64,000 nucleotides of DNA from Jeotgalibacillus proteolyticus (GTDB lineage Bacteria > Bacillota > Bacilli > Bacillales > Jeotgalibacillaceae). Both the position numbers and the translations under genes were made by a program. Of the stretch, positions 17,514 through 25,767 are shown piece by piece. How positions within the stretch are numbered: the first letter of the stretch is position 1; every line of letters begins with the position of its first letter. Below the pieces are notes generated by a model. The model ran no database searches and was not told the origin of the DNA. It saw only the letters and a list, made by a program, of their open reading frames with translations. Where the stretch lies: positions 496,001 to 560,000 of the forward strand of contig NZ_PREZ01000001.1 in NCBI RefSeq assembly GCF_002926065.1, read 5' to 3'.

Positions 17514-18371
17514 ATGGACAAGCATTTAACTACCACTACTAATTCTATTCCCCAAAATGAAAAAGGAATTCACACCGATTTCACCCATTCCATGACGTAT
17601 GGAGAATATTTAAGTCTTGAGGAGCTTTTATCTGCACAAAACTGTTTATCCGACCACCACGATGAAATGCTTTTTATTATTATCCATCAGGTAAGCGAGC
17701 TTTGGATGAAGCTGATTCTTCACGAGACTCAATCTGCGGTTAAAGCTATTGAACAAGGGCAGCTTGAGACTTCCTTTAAACGGCTTGCACGTGTTTCGAG
17801 GATTCAGTCACAAATTATTCAGGCCTGGGATGTCCTGGCTACACTGACTCCTTCAGAATACAGTGAGTTCAGGGATTCACTCGGCCAGGCATCTGGATTT
17901 CAGTCCTACCAATACCGGATGATCGAATTTCTCCTGGGCTTTAAAACGAATCATGTGCTAAAAATTTATGAAAAACAGCCAGCTCTCTATAAAGAACTGC
18001 AAAAAGCTTATACGGCTCCAAGCTTATACGATGCAGCCATTCATTCTCTTGCCAGGGCAGGACTGCACATAGAGGAGACTATTCTAAACAGAGATCTTAC
18101 AAAGCCCTACCAATCAGACGAATCTGTAAAGCAGGCATGGCTGAAAGTGTATCGGGATGTTGATACGTATTGGAATTTATATCAGCTGGGAGAAAAGCTT
18201 GTAGATATAGAGGATTGGCTTTTGCAATGGAGGTTTAGACATATGAAAACGGTAGAGCGGATTATCGGTTTCAAAACCGGTACAGGAGGATCATCAGGCG
18301 TGCATTATTTAAAACAGGTATTAGATCAGCGTTTTTTCCCGGAGCTTTGGGATTTGCGTACTGAGATTTAA
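17514..18371 (+). CDS. kynA: Tryptophan 2,3-dioxygenase
   Basis: Haem dioxygenase that opens the indole ring of tryptophan to N-formylkynurenine, 285 residues. [22 protein letters not shown] near the N-terminus carries the substrate/haem-pocket residues, [17 protein letters not shown] is the substrate-binding helix, and [12 protein letters not shown] with [10 protein letters not shown] forms the C-terminal signature. The ATG at 17514 follows GGGAG. No kynB or kynU lies next to it, so it is either an isolated catabolic step or part of a split pathway. Its position next to the phenylalanine/phenylacetate island is suggestive. Confidence 0.95.
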   Translation: MDKHLTTTTNSIPQNEKGIHTDFTHSMTYGEYLSLEELLSAQNCLSDHHDEMLFIIIHQVSELWMKLILHETQSAVKAIEQGQLETSFKRLARVSRIQSQIIQAWDVLATLTPSEYSEFRDSLGQASGFQSYQYRMIEFLLGFKTNHVLKIYEKQPALYKELQKAYTAPSLYDAAIHSLARAGLHIEETILNRDLTKPYQSDESVKQAWLKVYRDVDTYWNLYQLGEKLVDIEDWLLQWRFRHMKTVERIIGFKTGTGGSSGVHYLKQVLDQRFFPELWDLRTEI

Positions 18372-18468
18372 TCTTAAGGCTAGAATTGATTTACTCCTAA
18401 ATGAGGGTTGTAACACGCTGGGCAGCTGTCGCATATAATAGCCTTATAGTTTTTTTAGGAGGCGCTGC

Positions 18469-18840
18469 ATGCTGAGGAAAAGATGGGTATGTATTATTTT
18501 TCTAATCCTATCCACATCTACAGTCAGCTGGATTAGCCATGAAGACTCAAGTAAAAAGCACTTCAATGCCGGGCTGCCCGTTTCTTTTCAAAGCTTTAGT
18601 GATGGGGATAATGAACCACCATTACACAAAGGGTATTTATTTTACGATCTTAACACTCAATGGCTTTTTATCATTTCAGCACTTGTCTGCAGGAAGATCA
18701 GAACGCCTGACTGGTATTATCATCATCTATTCAGTTTCTTATATCCTGTTTATTTTCAATCTTTATTTGTGGACTTCTCTCTACGGGCAGTTTTACTTAA
18801 ATCTCATCCTGAGAGGGGTCTAAAATATGTTTTGGCTTAA
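18469..18840 (+). CDS. Small membrane protein, possibly frameshifted
   Basis: The ATG at 18469 has a strong TAGGAGGCG ribosome site and opens a signal-anchor-like N-terminus (RKRWVCIIFLILSTSTVSW), then a polar stretch. The frame stays open to 18840 but overlaps the next gene and becomes unlike a membrane protein. The next frame, ending at 18823 three bases before that gene, encodes a clear membrane segment (LTGIIIIYSVSYILFIFNLYLW). A shift near the T run at about 18664 would join the two halves into one protein. I do not recognise the family. Confidence 0.45.
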   Translation: MLRKRWVCIIFLILSTSTVSWISHEDSSKKHFNAGLPVSFQSFSDGDNEPPLHKGYLFYDLNTQWLFIISALVCRKIRTPDWYYHHLFSFLYPVYFQSLFVDFSLRAVLLKSHPERGLKYVLA

Positions 18841-18943
18841 ACTTATCGTGATTGGTATTTTCTCGTTAACTGCTGTCAGTATTTTCACTTTTCACGGAAT
18901 TGTTCTTTTCCAGGCTTTTGTAAGCTTATTGAAAAAAAGTTAA
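18827..18943 (+). CDS. Small hydrophobic protein (38 aa)
   Basis: A 38-residue open frame starting MFWLKLIVIGIFSLTAVSIF and ending in LLKKS, predicted as one membrane-spanning helix with a basic tail. GAGAGGGG six to eight bases upstream is a good ribosome site, and a terminator follows 22 bases after the stop. It looks like the last gene of a small unit with the preceding frame. Function unknown. Confidence 0.5.
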   Translation: MFWLKLIVIGIFSLTAVSIFTFHGIVLFQAFVSLLKKS

Positions 18944-18965
18944 CACCGCTCCCTTCTTTAACAAA

Positions 18966-18998
18966 AAAAGTCAGTCCCTGTAAAGGGACTGACTTTTA
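18966..18998. terminator. Bidirectional terminator between small genes
   Basis: A perfect 11-base inverted repeat, AGTCAGTCCCT with AGGGACTGACT, around the tetraloop GTAA. It is flanked by A tracts on the left and T tracts on the right, so it can stop transcripts from both sides. The stop codon of the minus-strand 30-residue frame abuts its stem. Confidence 0.85.
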
Positions 18999-19088
18999 TG
19001 TGTGAAATTTTAAAGCCGCATTTGCCGTATGGATTAAGAAAGTTTTAAACCACCACTCCTCAAAGTGGGTGTTCGCAAAAACATTCAT
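18996..19088 (-). CDS. Tiny protein of 30 residues behind a structured leader
   Basis: The ATG at 19088 has a full AAGGAGG ribosome site six bases upstream and encodes MNVFANTHFEEWWFKTF followed by LIHTANAALKFHT. It is rich in aromatic and hydrophobic residues with no obvious signal peptide. It has its own sigma-A promoter 120 bases upstream and ends on a terminator, so it forms a complete transcription unit. I do not recognise the peptide; it could be a regulatory or leader peptide, a toxin or a membrane-associated microprotein. Confidence 0.55.
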   Translation of the reverse strand: MNVFANTHFEEWWFKTFLIHTANAALKFHT

Positions 19089-19237
19089 GTATGTCCTCCT
19101 TGTCATATAGACGGAGGCCTGCCAATTCCGTTTTTATTTAAAACTCCCTATTACAGCTTAAAGGTTAAAACTTACTTAGTTAGTACGAACAACGCAGCCT
19201 GTTTTGATATCATACACGATTTTCAGGCGGGGTTCAA
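19089..19237 (-). promoter_or_regulatory. Promoter and structured leader of the 30-residue gene
   Basis: Minus-strand promoter TTGAAC (19232-19237), 17 bases, TATGAT (19209-19214). The leader of about 110 bases can fold so that CCUCC (19113-19117) pairs with the GGAGG ribosome site (19095-19099) around an inner GUC/GAC stem. An upstream ACGGA (19127-19131) can instead pair with UCCGU (19111-19115), which would free the ribosome site. These mutually exclusive helices resemble a translational riboswitch or RNA thermometer. No known riboswitch class was recognised. Confidence 0.5.
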
Positions 19238-19258
19238 TTAATTTGACCTGTCATTATT

Positions 19259-19633
19259 TTATTTGAAAAATACTTTTTCGACATTATATTTTGATTCAAA
19301 TTTATTAATGATATAGGTCTCATAAATTTCCCGTTCCATCGAGTCTTCAACGATACTCACGTCAATCCGGTAAATCTCATCGCGGTGCTCTTTTACAGGT
19401 GAAACATTGTCCTGGAGATGTTTTTTTACCCGCTGTCTGAGCTTTCTTGCTTTTCCTACAAATAAAAGTTCATCGTTTACGTTGTAAAACATAAAGATAC
19501 CGCCTTTATCACGGGGGATTTTATGAAGATCAATAAAGCCCTGGACCGATTGAATCTCAGGCTCGCCTTTTGAAAATGATTGTTTTCTTTCTGTAATGCT
19601 TACATCAATAGCTGGAACCTCAATTTTAATCAT
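19259..19633 (-). CDS. GIY-YIG nuclease-domain protein
   Basis: 124-residue protein with a UvrC-N-like GIY-YIG domain from about residue 35: GGIFMFYNVNDELLFVGKA, the arginine-bearing helix LRQRVKKH, and a catalytic-type Glu in MEREIYETYII. It stands alone, with no UvrC-like C-terminal part. Related stand-alone proteins occur in many Bacillaceae without an assigned role. Translation starts after AAGGACG. Confidence 0.8.
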   Translation of the reverse strand: MIKIEVPAIDVSITERKQSFSKGEPEIQSVQGFIDLHKIPRDKGGIFMFYNVNDELLFVGKARKLRQRVKKHLQDNVSPVKEHRDEIYRIDVSIVEDSMEREIYETYIINKFESKYNVEKVFFK

Positions 19634-19722
19634 CTGCTCACGTCCTTACGTAATATAAGAGTTAATCCTATCATAAGTAACCGCTTAAGGCTATAGGTCC
19701 GATCATGTGCATATGTAAAAAG

Positions 19723-19749
19723 AAAGGAAACTGAAGTCCAGTTTCCTTT
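19723..19749 (-). terminator. Terminator after DUF3813-like gene
   Basis: Inverted repeat AAAGGAAACTG / CAGTTTCCTTT with a 5-base loop; the minus-strand copy continues into TCTTTTT. It lies 12 bases past the stop of the gene at 19761-19949. Confidence 0.8.
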
Positions 19750-19760
19750 TGCCATAGCGG

Positions 19761-19949
19761 CTAAAGGGAATCCTCAAGATGACTTATGCGTTTTTGCATT
19801 CCTCTTAGCTGTTCCTGTTCAGCCGGAGTGGAATTTGCAAAAGCAGACGAAAGACTGTTTTTAGCCCGTTCTATATCTCCCTGCCCCTTATAAAACTGTG
19901 CTTTTTCCACAAATTCACGGGCTTTTTGATAAAGAAGATTTTTCGACAT
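19761..19949 (-). CDS. DUF3813-like small protein
   Basis: 62-residue, largely helical protein starting MSKNLLYQKAREFVEKAQ, with charged heptad-like spacing. It resembles the DUF3813 group of Bacillaceae. Its ATG overlaps the stop of the preceding 53-residue gene in a TAATG arrangement, so the two are probably translated together. Function unknown. Confidence 0.65.
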   Translation of the reverse strand: MSKNLLYQKAREFVEKAQFYKGQGDIERAKNSLSSAFANSTPAEQEQLRGMQKRISHLEDSL

Positions 19950-20110
19950 TAAAAGCCACCAAGAGTCGGATCTTTTACTGCGTCAGAATGATCGGCAGTA
20001 CGGGAAGAAGCTTCTGAATACGTCATATGGTAAGGAAATCGTTTATCATGCTGTTCAACTGCATTTTTACCCTGCTGAACAAATCGCTTTGATTTATTTC
20101 TTTTTCCCAT
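19949..20110 (-). CDS. Small basic hypothetical protein (53 aa)
   Basis: Starts MGKRNKSKRFVQQGKNAVEQ and continues with RFPYHMTYSEASSRTADHSD, ending DPTLGGF. It is strongly basic at the N-terminus. GGGGGAA lies six bases before the ATG, and the stop overlaps the next gene's start. An alternative frame (20023-20241) has no good start site and no coupling. It may be a spore-associated small protein, but I cannot place it in a family. Confidence 0.55.
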   Translation of the reverse strand: MGKRNKSKRFVQQGKNAVEQHDKRFPYHMTYSEASSRTADHSDAVKDPTLGGF

Positions 20111-20390
20111 AACATATTCCCCCAGTCCTTTTTTGTACAGCTGCGTACAAAGATAGTATGGATGAAAACGAAGGGAAATTGAGCTGAAATTTTTATACGT
20201 GCTGGCAGATTTTTCATTGAATGAATACAGCCAAATGACACATTCTACTAAGGCAAGGGAACGAAAAACTCCAAATGGGGTGAGGGCTTTGGACGATCAT
20301 CAATCAACTCTCTGTCAATTCATTTTCATGTAAATGAGGTGTTTGCCAAAGATAGTTGGATATGACGGATAAAACCATTCGTGCTTTTGT

Positions 20391-20455
20391 ACAAGGAAAT
20401 ACAACAATGGTGTACTTCCTTGTGGCTGCCGGGCCTGTGCCCGGCAGCCTTTATT
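20391..20455. other. Two back-to-back hairpins after the flavoprotein gene
   Basis: A 13-base stem (20391-20403 with 20411-20423, one mismatch that becomes G-U on the minus-strand RNA) is followed without a gap by a perfect GC-rich 11-base stem (20424-20434 with 20439-20449). A T-rich tail, TTTATTTATTT, follows on the plus strand only. The rest of 20111-20390 shows no supported gene on the plus strand. Confidence 0.6.
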
Positions 20456-21573
20456 TATTTACGAATAGCCCCTTCTACCGGGTATAGCCCAATCTCAATA
20501 TCCAACTCTTCCTTCAATGCAAGCTTCGCCAGCTGAAGACCTAAAAATGGCCCCGTAGTCAATCCCGATGCCCCCAGCCCATTTGCAAAGAACAAGTCTT
20601 TAAAACCTGGTATTTCCCCTATTACCGGGAGAAACCCTGGAGTAAAAGGACGATGCCCTACCCGGGTTTCTGTAATTTCAGCATTAATAAGGCCAGGAGC
20701 TGCATCAAGTGCCTTTTCCAATATTTCATGCATCCCTCCAGCAGTAACACGGGTATCAAACCCCCTATCATTTTCATGGGTAGCCCCAATTACCACTTTG
20801 TTTTTTCCGAATGGAACCAGGTACTGGTCATTTGGCGGCATAATTACCGGATATCGTTCATTTAGTTCGTCTTGAGTTTTCAAGTGGACGATTTGTGCTT
20901 TTTGGGAGGACATGGCTATATCCACCCCAAGAGGCATTAAAAGATCTCCTGCCCAGGCACCTGCTGTCACAATAATCACATCCGCTGCGATTTGCTCTTT
21001 ATTAATTCTCACCCCTGCTCTTCCATTTGAATGAGAAAATAGTTCAGCATCTCCTTTAATAAACTGAACGCCTTTTCTTTCAGCTGCCCTGATTAATGAC
21101 TGACAAAGTCTTCTTCCATCCACTCGTGCCGCTCCTGAAACGTATAGCGAGCTATAATGGTCAGCCAGCAGTGGAAATATCTCTTTGGTTCCTTCGCTTG
21201 ACAGCTTTGAAATAGTGCCCATTTCTGGTGCATCCTCTCTCTTTTTACAAGCACGCTGCTCCATCTTATCCAGCTTTATAACATCATTATGTAAACTGAG
21301 AGCCCCTACTTTTTTATAGCCCGTTTCTTCTTCGCCATCTTCCTTTAGCATTTTAATTAACGTGTCGTAGTAATTTGCTCCTTTTTTTGCCAGCTGATAC
21401 CAGGCCTGGTTTCTTCTTTGTGAAAGCCACGGACAAACGATTCCAGCTGCAGCATCAGTAGCCTTTCCTTTATCAAATCGGTCCACTAATGCAACGCTTA
21501 CGCCTTTTCCAGCTAAGTGGTAAGCGGTTGAAGCGCCCAAAATTCCGCCGCCAATAATTATGATTGATTTCAT
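20455..21573 (-). CDS. FAD-dependent amino-acid oxidase/dehydrogenase (DadA/ThiO-like)
   Basis: 372-residue flavoprotein of the D-amino acid oxidase superfamily. The FAD-binding motif IIGGGILGASTAYHLAGKG is at residues 5-23, and the C-terminal VGHRPFTPGFLPVIGEIPG with GLGASGLTTGPFLG is the usual FAD/substrate region. It could oxidise a D-amino acid, glycine, sarcosine or a related amine. It stands alone, so the substrate cannot be narrowed. The GC-rich hairpin beyond its stop may mark the 3' end. Confidence 0.85.
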   Translation of the reverse strand: MKSIIIIGGGILGASTAYHLAGKGVSVALVDRFDKGKATDAAAGIVCPWLSQRRNQAWYQLAKKGANYYDTLIKMLKEDGEEETGYKKVGALSLHNDVIKLDKMEQRACKKREDAPEMGTISKLSSEGTKEIFPLLADHYSSLYVSGAARVDGRRLCQSLIRAAERKGVQFIKGDAELFSHSNGRAGVRINKEQIAADVIIVTAGAWAGDLLMPLGVDIAMSSQKAQIVHLKTQDELNERYPVIMPPNDQYLVPFGKNKVVIGATHENDRGFDTRVTAGGMHEILEKALDAAPGLINAEITETRVGHRPFTPGFLPVIGEIPGFKDLFFANGLGASGLTTGPFLGLQLAKLALKEELDIEIGLYPVEGAIRK

Positions 21574-21727
21574 CTAATCACCCTGCTTTTTGTTGTAAAT
21601 TGTCTGCTTTTATACTACAGAATAGACAGTACCTCGACAATAAAATTAGTAATTATTTTACTATAAAACTGGATTTTTTGCTGATTTTCTGTTAAGATAA
21701 AGGATAAGTAGTTAGGAGGGATCCGTA

Positions 21728-22153
21728 ATGAAAATAGACACACAAGAGTATGTCTACGGAATAGATGCTGCTGCCTCCATCCTTGGATTAACAAATGAAT
21801 TAGTTAAAAGTCAGGCTGATAATAATGAGTTGCTATCAAATAATACTGAATCTGTACAGATCTTTAACCGCTCTCAATTATTTGCTATTCGATACAACAC
21901 CATTAACGAACAAATTAAATCTTTACAGATTAAGTATAAATCAATTCCTACTTTTGATGATCGATTAACGGTAGCTAATGGAAGTCAGCGCCATGATATA
22001 GCAGAAATTTTGACAAAGCTTGAGCATTCTGTCCTTTCAAGAGGATTGAGAGGAAATCAGGAAGTACGAATTCATCACAATAACCAGATTATCAATATCT
22101 CATGCAACATCAGATTTTACCATGACAATATGAAGGTTATCTTCTTTAATTAA
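21728..22153 (+). CDS. Hypothetical cytoplasmic protein (141 aa)
   Basis: A well-supported gene (TTAGGAGGG ribosome site, terminator five bases after the stop) of unknown family. The protein is soluble, with no signal or membrane segment. It begins MKIDTQEYVYGIDAAASILGL, where the ..YGIDAAASILGLTNELVK part resembles a short helix-turn-helix. A DNA-binding role is possible but weakly supported. Confidence 0.6.
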   Translation: MKIDTQEYVYGIDAAASILGLTNELVKSQADNNELLSNNTESVQIFNRSQLFAIRYNTINEQIKSLQIKYKSIPTFDDRLTVANGSQRHDIAEILTKLEHSVLSRGLRGNQEVRIHHNNQIINISCNIRFYHDNMKVIFFN

Positions 22154-22157
22154 AATA

Positions 22158-22192
22158 AAGTCACTCACATCCGCCTAGGTGAGTGGCTTTTA
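22158..22192 (+). terminator. Terminator of hypothetical gene
   Basis: AAGTCACTCAC pairs with GTGAGTGGCTT (one G-U) around a 10-base loop, followed by TTATTATT. From here to 22355 I see only the ribosome-site region of the next gene. Confidence 0.8.
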
Positions 22193-22355
22193 TTATTGGA
22201 AAAATCATGGGGCTCTAAAAACTGGTGCAAAAAGTCTCTAGCGATCCCCTTTCTCTTATTAAAGGAAAAAATAAATGGATAGGAGAAATAATTGCTACTT
22301 ATTTTATTACAATGACATATAGTAGTACAAGCTTTGGTTTGAAAGGATGGATTAA

Positions 22356-22967
22356 ATGGACTTGCCAGTTACCATTAAAACAGAATCCCTGATAAATCCT
22401 GCAGCTAATATTCGAGTACATTATCCAATGGTTACCGGGCTAAACAATCCAGTCACTGAAAGAATGATCAATACAGCGATTATCGAACAACTAAACAGAA
22501 TGCTTCTCGATCTTGGGTATCACGATCAAAACCTTCAGGAAATGGTTGGGTTTTACGAAATTAAAACAAATGAAAGAAGGATCCTTAGTCTTTTGCTGAT
22601 TGTTTACTCCTATACCGGCGGGGCTCATGGGCTTACATTAAGTAAATCTCTTAGTTTTAATGTTGACAGCGGGAAACAATATGCCCTGTATGAACTTTTT
22701 AAGCCTAATGCTCCCTATGTAGAGAAGCTATCACAGATCATAAGTAAAAAAATTAATGACTGGAACATTCAGCTTCTCGAGCCGTTTACCCAAATCAGAA
22801 AAGATCAGGATTTTTATTTAGCTGATCACAGTCTCGTTATTTTCTTTCAGCTTTATGAGATAACTCCTTATGTAGCAGGCTTCCCTTACTTCCCAATTCC
22901 CATCCTGAATCTGACAGACATTATGAGTGATACAGGACCCTTACCCAAGCTCTTACCCTTTACTTAA
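22356..22967 (+). CDS. DUF3298/DUF4163 (RsiV-like) protein
   Basis: 203-residue protein with the DUF4163/DUF3298 pair found in the extracytoplasmic part of the anti-sigma factor RsiV: an N-terminal domain with VHYPMVTGL and a later YTGGAHGLTLSKSLSF motif (about 86-102) followed by FFQLYEITPYVAGFP. It lacks a transmembrane helix or signal peptide, so it is not an anti-sigma factor itself; RsiV's lysozyme-binding fold is the nearest known function. The ribosome site is GAAAGGATGG. Confidence 0.8.
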   Translation: MDLPVTIKTESLINPAANIRVHYPMVTGLNNPVTERMINTAIIEQLNRMLLDLGYHDQNLQEMVGFYEIKTNERRILSLLLIVYSYTGGAHGLTLSKSLSFNVDSGKQYALYELFKPNAPYVEKLSQIISKKINDWNIQLLEPFTQIRKDQDFYLADHSLVIFFQLYEITPYVAGFPYFPIPILNLTDIMSDTGPLPKLLPFT

Positions 22968-22973
22968 ACACGA

Positions 22974-23008
22974 AAAGACCCCGATTTTCTTTTGAAATCG
23001 GGGTCTTT
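22974..23008. terminator. Bidirectional terminator
   Basis: Perfect 14-base stem AAAGACCCCGATTT / AAATCGGGGTCTTT with a 7-base loop between two convergent genes. Confidence 0.9.
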
Positions 23009-23012
23009 AGTA

Positions 23013-24152
23013 TTAAGGTTTTAAGACAACCTTAACACATTCATCTTCGTGATCATTAAAGATCTTGTAAGCATCACTTGCCTGATCCAGGCTCATTTTG
23101 TGAGATACAATCTCTGTTGGATCAAATTCACCTGCTTTAATCATTTCAAAGAGCTTCGGCATATAGTGAATAACCGGTGCCTGACCCATTTTCAATTCTA
23201 CATTTCGTTCAAAAATATTACCTAACGGGAATGCATTATACTTTGAGCCGTATACTCCTGTCAGCTGAATGGTGCCATATTTTCTGACAGCATCAATTCC
23301 AATATCAATTGCACTTAGTGTTCCACCCTGCAGCTTCAGCTTCTGACCAATTTCCTCCGGGATGGATTTCTTTCCGTCCATTCCAACACAGTCAATAACC
23401 TGATCCACCCCGCCATTGGTGATTTCTTTAATATGATTTCCCATTTCCTTAAATTCTTCAAAGTTAAATATTTCAACATTGTTCATTTTTTTAGCGCGCT
23501 CTAATCGGTAAGGAAGATTATCCACCGCAATAACCCGCTTTGCCCCTTTCATCCAGGCAAATTTTTGCGCCATTAAGCCGATCGGTCCGCAGCCAAGTAC
23601 GGCTACTGTATCCCCTTTTTTAACGCCTGCACTTTCAATACTCCAGTAAGCAGTTGGCAATACATCCGACATAAAGAGGAGTGCTTCATCTTCAAGCTCA
23701 ACCGATTCCGGAATCACAAGCGGCATAAAGTTGCCAAATGGTACACGCAGGTATTCAGCCTGTCCGCCCGGGTGGTTACCATAACGCTCGGTAAAACCAA
23801 AGTAACCGCCTGTATCAATCTCAGGATTCGGGTTTGAATTATCGCACTGGCTTTCTAAATCATGCTGACAATAAAAACACTGACCGCACGATATATTAAA
23901 CGGGATAACGACACGATCCCCTTTTTTAACTTTTGTAACTTCAGGACCAACTTCTTCTACGATTCCCATTGGCTCATGCCCGATAACATAATCCTTATGA
24001 GCAGGCAAAGCTCCCTGGTAAATATGTAGATCAGATCCACAAATGGCAGTAGAGGTAATTCGAACAATGATATCATCGTTTTCCTGAAGCTTCGCGTCTG
24101 GAACTTCCTTTACACCAATATCCTTAATTCCTTGAAACGTAACAGCTTTCAT
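23013..24152 (-). CDS. Zinc-dependent alcohol/formaldehyde dehydrogenase (FdhA-like)
   Basis: 379-residue medium-chain zinc dehydrogenase close to glutathione-independent formaldehyde dehydrogenases. Catalytic zinc ligands are in AICGSDLHIY (near 38) and GHEPMGIVEE (near 61); the structural zinc cysteines are in CGQCFYCQHDLESQC (near 93). The NAD-binding VLGCGPIGLMAQ is near 182. The ATG at 24152 was preferred over 24167 because GGAGG lies eight bases before it. It is a single-gene unit; formaldehyde or another small aldehyde/alcohol is the likely substrate. Confidence 0.88.
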   Translation of the reverse strand: MKAVTFQGIKDIGVKEVPDAKLQENDDIIVRITSTAICGSDLHIYQGALPAHKDYVIGHEPMGIVEEVGPEVTKVKKGDRVVIPFNISCGQCFYCQHDLESQCDNSNPNPEIDTGGYFGFTERYGNHPGGQAEYLRVPFGNFMPLVIPESVELEDEALLFMSDVLPTAYWSIESAGVKKGDTVAVLGCGPIGLMAQKFAWMKGAKRVIAVDNLPYRLERAKKMNNVEIFNFEEFKEMGNHIKEITNGGVDQVIDCVGMDGKKSIPEEIGQKLKLQGGTLSAIDIGIDAVRKYGTIQLTGVYGSKYNAFPLGNIFERNVELKMGQAPVIHYMPKLFEMIKAGEFDPTEIVSHKMSLDQASDAYKIFNDHEDECVKVVLKP

Positions 24153-24432
24153 GTAAAAAACCTCCATTATTTTTAAATTTGGTCTTCTTTTAGAATTACC
24201 CTATGTTTCCAAAAGTATTCTAAATAAAAAGTCCTATTTTGGGAGAATTAACCTAAAGCAGCTTACATAACAGGAAACTATTTTACTATTTTTGTAAAGG
24301 AAAAGGAACTACAAAAAATGTTTGTCTCTGTTTTCTATTTACGGTTAACTGATCCGATTCTTAAATGGACAAATGCCGGCAGAATGAAGATTATTCATCA
24401 CCAGCATTTCATAAGCCCATTTTTTTCTTCGT

Positions 24433-25551
24433 TCATTCGGTTAATGAAACTTTATATAATTTATCATCATTTTCCCCGGGATCCCCGCGACCATCAGTAT
24501 TATTACTAATAAAATACAGCATGCCGTCTTCGATCATTACATCCCGGACTCTTCCTAATTCAGTAACGAATTCACTATACTCATTTGTTTCAAGATCAAA
24601 TTCCAGCACCGCAGTTCCTCTTAGCGCTGCTACATATAATTTATCCTCATAGTAATCCATACCTGATGGCGCCCAGGTTGAATCCTCTCCGGACGTAAAT
24701 ATAGGAGCGATCATATCCTCCTGCTCCTCATTCCCTTCAATAACCGGCCAGCCATAATTAGAGCCGTCTTCTATCTCATTAATTTCATCATTTGCAGAAT
24801 TCCCATGTTCACTTGAATAAAATGTACCATCGGTTGACCAGGCGAGACCCTGAGGATTACGGTGGCCATAGCTAAATACATAGGAATTTTCAAAAGGGTT
24901 ATCATCCGGCACCGAGCCGTCCGTGTTTAGTCTGAGAATATTTCCACCCAATGATTCAATGTCCTGAGAAAGATCGGGCTCAGATGCATCACCAGCAGTT
25001 GCATACAAATAACCATCCGGGCCTAATTTTAGCCTTCCTCCATGGTGTACACTGCCGCTTGGAATTTCATCCAGAAGAACACTTTCTTCAGTCCAGGTAT
25101 TATCTTCAAGACTAAGCGTTACAATGCGGTTAAACTGTCCTTCATTATTTGTATACGTATAATAAGCATAGGCCAGATTTGATTCGGAAAAGTCCTCCGT
25201 GAGCACAAGCCCAAGCAACCCTGCTTCAGAAGCCGTTGCTAGTTCTTCCTCCAGTGCCACTTCCTGTCTTTCTGCTTCCCCATTCTCAATTTTAACGATG
25301 CTTCCTTCTCTTTCAGTCACATAAAAAGCTTCATTCACCTTCTCAATAGACCATGGAATAGAAAGATTCTCCGCAATTACCTCCGGTTCCGATTCAACTT
25401 CTGTTGTATCGTGCTGATTGTCAGTCTGTTCACCGTTTGATTGTTCATGTCCATTTGCCTCCGGCTGGGATTCTTCAGCGTTTTCTTCCTGAGAGCAGCC
25501 TGCTGTGAGCAATAATAGAGCTGATGCTGATGTAATCAATGTTTTTCTCAT
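24433..25551 (-). CDS. PQQ-type sugar dehydrogenase lipoprotein (glucose/sorbosone family)
   Basis: 372-residue secreted lipoprotein with lipobox LLTAGC at residues 15-20 and a very acidic, low-complexity linker. The rest is a six-bladed beta-propeller of the glucose/sorbosone dehydrogenase family, with SVHHGGRLKLGPDGYLYATAG and YGHRNPQGLAW motifs (about 169-240). Such proteins oxidise aldose sugars with PQQ, though Gram-positive members often lack proven PQQ use. The acidic composition suggests a salty or alkaline outside medium. It is convergent with nothing obvious on its 3' side; 24153-24432 holds no gene I can support. Confidence 0.85.
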   Translation of the reverse strand: MRKTLITSASALLLLTAGCSQEENAEESQPEANGHEQSNGEQTDNQHDTTEVESEPEVIAENLSIPWSIEKVNEAFYVTEREGSIVKIENGEAERQEVALEEELATASEAGLLGLVLTEDFSESNLAYAYYTYTNNEGQFNRIVTLSLEDNTWTEESVLLDEIPSGSVHHGGRLKLGPDGYLYATAGDASEPDLSQDIESLGGNILRLNTDGSVPDDNPFENSYVFSYGHRNPQGLAWSTDGTFYSSEHGNSANDEINEIEDGSNYGWPVIEGNEEQEDMIAPIFTSGEDSTWAPSGMDYYEDKLYVAALRGTAVLEFDLETNEYSEFVTELGRVRDVMIEDGMLYFISNNTDGRGDPGENDDKLYKVSLTE

Positions 25552-25767
25552 GTAATGTGTGATCTTCCTTTCTGCTTTTTTCCTTGACTGGTTGATATAG
25601 GAATTTTCCCTAAGAAAGGGTCCGGCAAACTAAAAACAGCCCCCTTTCTCCTGTGTTAGAAAAAGGAAGCTGATAAAAGTTGTAATACAATAGTTTCTAC
25701 TTCTGTATTATTATGTTACCCTAAATCCATTAATGGAGAATTCATCTATATTAATGGAGGTTGAATA

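Noticed and set aside
18998-19237. 6S RNA or a known riboswitch class on the minus strand
   Set aside because: I could not match conserved 6S features or any riboswitch core; the strong ribosome site and open frame argue for a coding transcript with a structured leader.
20023-20241. 72-residue minus-strand frame overlapping the 53-residue gene
   Set aside because: No ribosome site, odd composition, and the 53-residue frame has coupling to its neighbour and a good ribosome site.
24318-24652. Plus-strand frames overlapping the end of the sugar dehydrogenase
   Set aside because: Mostly antisense to a conserved gene, with no ribosome site.
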